Positions 7,537 to 10,587 of a stretch of 10,587 nucleotides of DNA are shown here, in pieces. Source of the DNA: an uncultured Marinilabiliaceae bacterium (GTDB lineage Bacteria; Bacteroidota; Bacteroidia; Bacteroidales; Marinilabiliaceae); the NCBI GenBank assembly GCA_905235955.1, contig CAJONN010000053.1, forward strand, positions 1-10,587. The letters are read 5' to 3'. The notes under the pieces are model-generated. The model was given only the letters and a program-made list of their open reading frames with translations, did not search any database and was not told the origin of the DNA. Numbering within the stretch: the stretch's first letter is position 1; each line of letters starts with the position of its first letter. Position numbers and translations under genes: made by a program.

Positions 7537-8697
7537 TTATTTTTTCATTTTGTATATGATTTTCGTTGCAATTTGTTTTGCTTCGGCATCAATGTCAAAG
7601 TAGTCGTCAAACGAAGGCGATTGTATGAATGTGGTTTCGGCCATTGTTTGTTCTATCACATCGGGCATTTGCAAAAATCCTACATTGCCTTTCAAAAATT
7701 CAGCTACAGCTACTTCGTTGGCACCATTCATAGCACATGGAGCGGTGCCACCTATATGCATAGCGTCAAATGCTATGTTTAGGTTCCGAAATACCTCTCT
7801 GTCAGGCTCTTCAAATGTCCAATTGGGGTGTTGTACAAAGCTAAATTTTGCCACTGGCGACTCTATTCGGTCTGGATATGTGAGTGCATATTGTATGGGC
7901 AAGCGCATATCTGGTACACCTATTTGTGCTTTGAGTGAGCCGTCAGAAAATTCTACGAGCGAATGCACTATCGACTGCGGATGAACTACTATGCCTATCT
8001 TTTCTGGGCTTACGTCGAAAAGCCAACGCGCCTCTATTGATTCCAAGCCTTTGTTCATCATCGATGCTGAGTCTATTGTAACCTTTGCGCCCATACTCCA
8101 ATTGGGGTGTTTGAGCGCAGCAGCTGGTGTGACGTTTTCAAGTTCAGCACGTGTGCGCCCTCTAAATGGTCCGCCCGAAGCGGTGAGTATTATTTGCGCT
8201 GGTGTCAAGTGGCGCTCACCATTGAGGCATTGGAATATGGCTGAGTGTTCAGAGTCTACTGGCAAAATGCTTACACCTTTCTCTTTAGCGCTATTCATAA
8301 TATATTCACCTGCCACCACAAGTGTCTCTTTGTTTGCCAACGCTATAGTTTTGCCAGCATCTATTGCACATTTTGTTGGGCGCAAACCGCTAAAGCCTAC
8401 AAGTGCTACAACTACAGTGTCGCAACTGCTATATGCAGCAGCCTCGCATACGGCATTGGCTCCTGCGGCTATTGCTATATTGCTGTTTTTGAGTCTGTTT
8501 TTGAGCTCGTCGTATTTTGTTTCGTTACCAATAACAACAAGTTTTGGACTGAATTCAAGTGCTTGTTTTGCCAAGAGGTCAACATTGTTGCCTGCTACCA
8601 AAACATCTACAACAAATATATCGGGGTGCATCTTGACTACATCGAGGGCTTGTGTGCCTATTGAACCTGTAGAGCCAAGTATTGCTAAATGTTTCAT
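7537..8697 (-). CDS. dxr: 1-deoxy-D-xylulose 5-phosphate reductoisomerase
   Basis: A 386-residue enzyme of the normal family length. It converts 1-deoxy-D-xylulose 5-phosphate to 2-C-methyl-D-erythritol 4-phosphate using NADPH and a divalent metal, the committed step of the MEP isoprenoid pathway and the target of fosmidomycin. The N-terminal Rossmann motif LGSTGSIGTQALDVV (residues 7-21) binds NADPH. PVDSEHSAIFQ gives the metal ligands D148 and E150, and NKGLESIEA gives E219. The flexible-loop region and substrate-binding segment LTASGGPFRGRTRAEL (171-186) and KHPNWSMG (196-203) are intact, as is VHPQSIVHSLVEF (238-250). It starts 20 bp after the M23 peptidase gene and ends 18 bp before the phosphatase gene, so it is clearly within the operon. 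Its products feed undecaprenyl phosphate and quinone synthesis, fitting the envelope theme. The assignment is firm. Confidence 0.97.
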   Translation of the reverse strand: MKHLAILGSTGSIGTQALDVVKMHPDIFVVDVLVAGNNVDLLAKQALEFSPKLVVIGNETKYDELKNRLKNSNIAIAAGANAVCEAAAYSSCDTVVVALVGFSGLRPTKCAIDAGKTIALANKETLVVAGEYIMNSAKEKGVSILPVDSEHSAIFQCLNGERHLTPAQIILTASGGPFRGRTRAELENVTPAAALKHPNWSMGAKVTIDSASMMNKGLESIEARWLFDVSPEKIGIVVHPQSIVHSLVEFSDGSLKAQIGVPDMRLPIQYALTYPDRIESPVAKFSFVQHPNWTFEEPDREVFRNLNIAFDAMHIGGTAPCAMNGANEVAVAEFLKGNVGFLQMPDVIEQTMAETTFIQSPSFDDYFDIDAEAKQIATKIIYKMKK

Positions 8698-8717
8698 TAT
8701 TAATAATATAGATATAA

Positions 8718-9584
8718 TTATTCAAACAAAATATAATCTTCAGGGTTGAGCGGAACGCCCGAATACCAAAGCTCAAAGTGCAAATGTGGTCCGGTCGACA
8801 ATTCGCCAGAGTTGCCCGTGAGCGCTATCGCCTCGCCAGCTTTCACACGCATACCTGCACGCTTGAGCAGTTTGCTATTGTGTTTGTATACAGAAATAAT
8901 CTGGTTGTCGTGCTGTATTTGCACCACATATCCAGTGCTTACAGTCCATTCCGCAAAAACTATTGTGCCGTCTAATATTGACGATACTCGAGTGCCTTCA
9001 GCTGCCACTATATCAACACCATAGTGCTCGTTCGAGTCGCCAAACTTAGCTGAGATGATGCCTTTGGCTGGTGGATAGAAATAGGTCATCTCCAACTGTG
9101 TGTCAGTAGTATTTTGCTTCTCGCTAACATTGTAGCGTTCGGCCTCCTCTACCTCTTTCCTGAATAAGCTATCAGCCTCTGACATTTGCGACGAGATAGA
9201 TATCTTGTGTTGTGTCTTGAACTCTTCGCGCACCGAGTCTGTTTTGAAAGCCGATGCAGGCAGTTCGCCAGATATCACTTGGCGCATACTTGTAAGCAAA
9301 GCATCGCGCAGTTTTACCTCGAGCATAAGTGAGTCGGCACGTTGCATATTGGTTATTATCATAGAACGTTCTTGCCCCGTCGGATAGCCCGGAATATATT
9401 CGCGCAAGCCAGTGAATGCTATCAATGTAGTAACACAAGCTATGAGCAAAATAATCATAGCTCCAACTACAAACAATAACGATACAATGTTGAATCTGAA
9501 TGAAAATATCTCTTCAAATGACTTGTCGACCATCACTGTCAGGCACAAGCGTTGTCGCCACTTCGACTTTTTTTCTTCACCCAT
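8718..9584 (-). CDS. Membrane-anchored M23 family metallopeptidase (LytM-like)
   Basis: A 288-residue protein with a short basic cytoplasmic N-terminus, one membrane helix (about residues 33-57), and then the segment GLREYIPGYPTG, typical of Bacteroidota M23 proteins. A helical, charged stalk (about 70-160) follows, and a C-terminal LytM/M23 domain spans about 172-288. The zinc and catalytic residues are all present: H187 and D191 in HYGVD, H235 in YKHNSK, and H267/H269 in GPHLHFELW. The protein should therefore be an active Zn endopeptidase cutting peptide cross-links in peptidoglycan on the periplasmic side, unlike the many degenerate EnvC/NlpD-type activators. It appears to be the first gene of the six-gene operon, with a consensus-like promoter about 26 bp upstream of the ATG and dxr 20 bp downstream. 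The precise bond cut and biological role (cell separation, shape or growth) cannot be told from sequence. Confidence 0.92.
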   Translation of the reverse strand: MGEEKKSKWRQRLCLTVMVDKSFEEIFSFRFNIVSLLFVVGAMIILLIACVTTLIAFTGLREYIPGYPTGQERSMIITNMQRADSLMLEVKLRDALLTSMRQVISGELPASAFKTDSVREEFKTQHKISISSQMSEADSLFRKEVEEAERYNVSEKQNTTDTQLEMTYFYPPAKGIISAKFGDSNEHYGVDIVAAEGTRVSSILDGTIVFAEWTVSTGYVVQIQHDNQIISVYKHNSKLLKRAGMRVKAGEAIALTGNSGELSTGPHLHFELWYSGVPLNPEDYILFE

Positions 9585-9609
9585 ATATATATTGTGATTC
9601 TTTTAAAGT

Positions 9610-9641
9610 CAAAATTAATGCATTCGGCGGCGTTATACAAC
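9610..9641 (-). promoter_or_regulatory. Putative promoter of the six-gene envelope operon
   Basis: On the minus strand TAATTTTG (9610-9617) is an exact match to the Bacteroidota -7 consensus TAnnTTTG. It is preceded after 20 bp by GTTG (9638-9641), or after 19 bp by TTGT, approximating the -33 TTTG. It lies about 26 bp upstream of the M23 ATG, giving a short A/T-rich leader with no Shine-Dalgarno. Because gaps between the six genes downstream are all under 50 bp, this is the best candidate for the main operon promoter. Confidence 0.55.
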
Positions 9642-9661
9642 TTTTTCGTTATTTTTTATTT

Positions 9662-9719
9662 GGCGGTGCTGACTATTCAGAGATAAAAAATGGTATAAAA
9701 CTCATGGCGGCGGTGCTGA
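9662..9719. repeat. 11-bp direct repeat in the divergent intergenic region
   Basis: The word ggcggtgctga occurs at 9662-9672 and again at 9709-9719, 47 bp apart, with a related ggcggcg at about 9626-9632. The copies lie between the divergently read M23 and PH-like genes, upstream of the likely operon promoter. The G/C-rich words stand out from A/T-rich surroundings. They could be a regulator binding site or a remnant duplication; nothing in the sequence identifies a binding protein. The rest of 9585-9758 holds the putative operon promoter and A/T-rich spacer. Confidence 0.5.
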
Positions 9720-9758
9720 AAATTTTTATAATTTTACTCAGTTATTGAAGAAAAAACT

Positions 9759-10403
9759 ATGAACGAAAATAGCATAATTGAAATACGCAACAACAAGCAA
9801 AAGGATAAGAAAGGTGTTATCATATTGTTTGTTGTATTGAACATAATTACGATACCGCTAATAGCTATACTAGAAGTAACTATTGATGTCGTATTGGTGC
9901 TTTATGGCAGTTATGTAATTTCTTGTGGATTCACATTGTTAATTATCAGCGTAAAAAACGACGAACTTATGACGATAGATGCTAAAGGCATAAAATCAGA
10001 AAAACAAGAGACAAGTTGGGAAGATACAATGTCTTGCTACTTCGATATTTGGGGTAAGAGCTCTATGGTGTTAGTTTTTGAACTAAAGAATGGCAAAAAG
10101 AATTATTATCATATGCGTAGTCTGAGATACGATAAATACGAAATAGCCAAATATGCAAACAAGTTTGCCATGCGTGAAGTTTTTGATATCTATACAACTG
10201 CTAAAAATATAGCTAGCCCTGCTGCTATGGGATATAGCATGTTGTTAATACTGCCATTGTTCTTTATAATTCAAGTGGGAAAGTTGAGTTTTATAACATT
10301 TATGTTTATATTTTTGGTAGGATGGACAATAGCATATTTTACATGTAAAAAAATTGTAAGGGGGTACTTTGAAATCAAATTTGAAAAAGCTACAAGTTTT
10401 TAA
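9759..10403 (+). CDS. Unrecognised membrane protein with possible PH-like domain
   Basis: A 214-residue protein, the only plus-strand gene in the window. Visible layout: a charged N-terminus, two hydrophobic segments (about 18-38 and 43-64), a soluble central part (about 68-145), and two more hydrophobic segments (about 157-173 and 177-196) with a short basic tail. The central part reads NDELMTIDAKGIKS, then a tryptophan-containing TSWEDTMSCYFDIWG, then VLVFELKNGKKNYYH. That alternation of short beta strands followed by a helix (YDKYEIAKYANKF) resembles the bacterial PH-like domains of YcxB/EbsA-type membrane proteins. This is inference from pattern, not a recognised family match. The start at 9759 is preceded by an A-rich leader suited to Bacteroidota. 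Codons look more A/T-rich than in the operon genes, with many ATA and AAA, so its history may differ. The gene ends just before the right repeat. The reading frame is convincing; the function is unknown. Confidence 0.8.
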   Translation: MNENSIIEIRNNKQKDKKGVIILFVVLNIITIPLIAILEVTIDVVLVLYGSYVISCGFTLLIISVKNDELMTIDAKGIKSEKQETSWEDTMSCYFDIWGKSSMVLVFELKNGKKNYYHMRSLRYDKYEIAKYANKFAMREVFDIYTTAKNIASPAAMGYSMLLILPLFFIIQVGKLSFITFMFIFLVGWTIAYFTCKKIVRGYFEIKFEKATSF

Positions 10404-10406
10404 ATG

Positions 10407-10587
10407 ACTTAAGTTTCGCAAGTAAAGTAGCCCCGAAGTGGCGAAAGGAATACAACAAAAAATGTCTTTCAACAATATGCACGGAACCCGATTTTCACCT
10501 CGCGGTTGTCGCCTTTGGCACGGAGCGTTAAGAAAATTATTGTAGCGAAGCGTTAAAAACGATTTTCTGTTTGAGCGAAGCGAGTTA
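10407..10587 (+). repeat. Right copy of structured inverted repeat element
   Basis: The second copy of the left-end element in opposite orientation. The core 10479-10587 matches the reverse complement of 42-150 with two differences (10529 and 10541). The outer 17 bp, 10407-10423, match 224-240 with one mismatch, and 10424-10478 is diverged and about 18 bp shorter than its left counterpart. It begins 3 bp after the stop codon of the PH-like membrane protein gene and reads in the same direction as that gene, as the left copy does for RNase H. The element is cut by the end of the window; by comparison with the left copy at least 41 further bases should follow. A 27-codon frame at 10462-10545 is not conserved as a start in the left copy and is not called as a gene. 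Confidence 0.9.

Noticed and set aside
7991..8749. Long open frame of 252 codons on the plus strand opposite dxr
   Set aside because: It lies antisense to dxr, whose family motifs are unmistakable. The translation is low-complexity Ser/Ala/Thr-rich and matches no family; it arises from codon bias of the true gene.
9706..9736. Possible promoter (TAATTTTA box) for the plus-strand membrane protein gene
   Set aside because: The -7-like box at 9729-9736 lacks the final G, and no TTTG-like -33 element is present 19-20 bp upstream; not distinguishable from background A/T-rich sequence.
10462..10545. 27-codon frame starting at ATG inside the right repeat
   Set aside because: The left copy lacks the equivalent ATG context, and both differences between copies within the shared frame change the amino acid (Leu to Ser). 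That does not support protein selection, so the repeat is better read as non-coding.
1..10587. Whole window as a composite transposon or integrative element
   Set aside because: The inverted ends suggest it, but the interior consists mostly of core housekeeping genes (dxr, waaA, RNase H), there is no transposase, integrase or resistance cargo, and target duplications cannot be seen.

Overview
The window looks like a chromosomal segment from a member of the Bacteroidota, probably Bacteroidales. The support is as follows. Genes lack Shine-Dalgarno sequences and have A-rich leaders. TAnnTTTG-type -7 boxes sit upstream of two transcription units. There is a Reg_prop/Y_Y_Y periplasmic sensor, an M23 peptidase with the REYIPGYPTG juxtamembrane segment, and a viroplasmin-type RNase H. 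Species cannot be named from this sequence. No phage, CRISPR, tRNA, rRNA or transposase gene was seen.

Layout from left to right. Positions 1-240 hold one copy of a structured non-coding repeat. Positions 299-1520 (minus strand) carry a two-gene unit: a MarC-family membrane protein followed 7 bp later by RNase H. Positions 1521-1804 are intergenic and hold the marC promoter and a strong intrinsic terminator. Positions 1805-9584 (minus strand) carry six tightly packed genes with gaps of 18-49 bp, read in the order M23 peptidase, dxr, propeller sensor/SpoIIE phosphatase, kdtA (waaA), small lipoprotein, aquaporin. This run probably begins at a promoter near 9610-9641 and ends at the terminator at 1747-1787. 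Positions 9585-9758 are a divergent intergenic region with an 11-bp direct repeat. Positions 9759-10403 (plus strand) encode an unrecognised membrane protein with a possible PH-like domain. Positions 10407-10587 are a second, inverted copy of the left-end repeat.

Functionally, the long operon is centred on the cell envelope: peptidoglycan remodelling (M23), isoprenoid precursor supply for undecaprenyl lipids and quinones (Dxr), lipid A-Kdo assembly (KdtA), an outer-membrane-type lipoprotein and a water channel. In the middle sits a one-piece transmembrane signalling protein with a periplasmic beta-propeller sensor and a cytoplasmic PP2C-type phosphatase. No anti-sigma, STAS or sigma partner for it is present here.

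The least explained structure is the pair of inverted repeats at the two ends. They share a 109-bp core with two differences, plus a diverged extension of about 55-75 bp. Both lie downstream of a gene's stop codon and in the same orientation relative to that gene. They could be a dispersed mobile-type repeat, a 3'-end RNA element, or both. The window starts and stops inside these repeats, which is also what a contig broken at a genomic repeat would look like.
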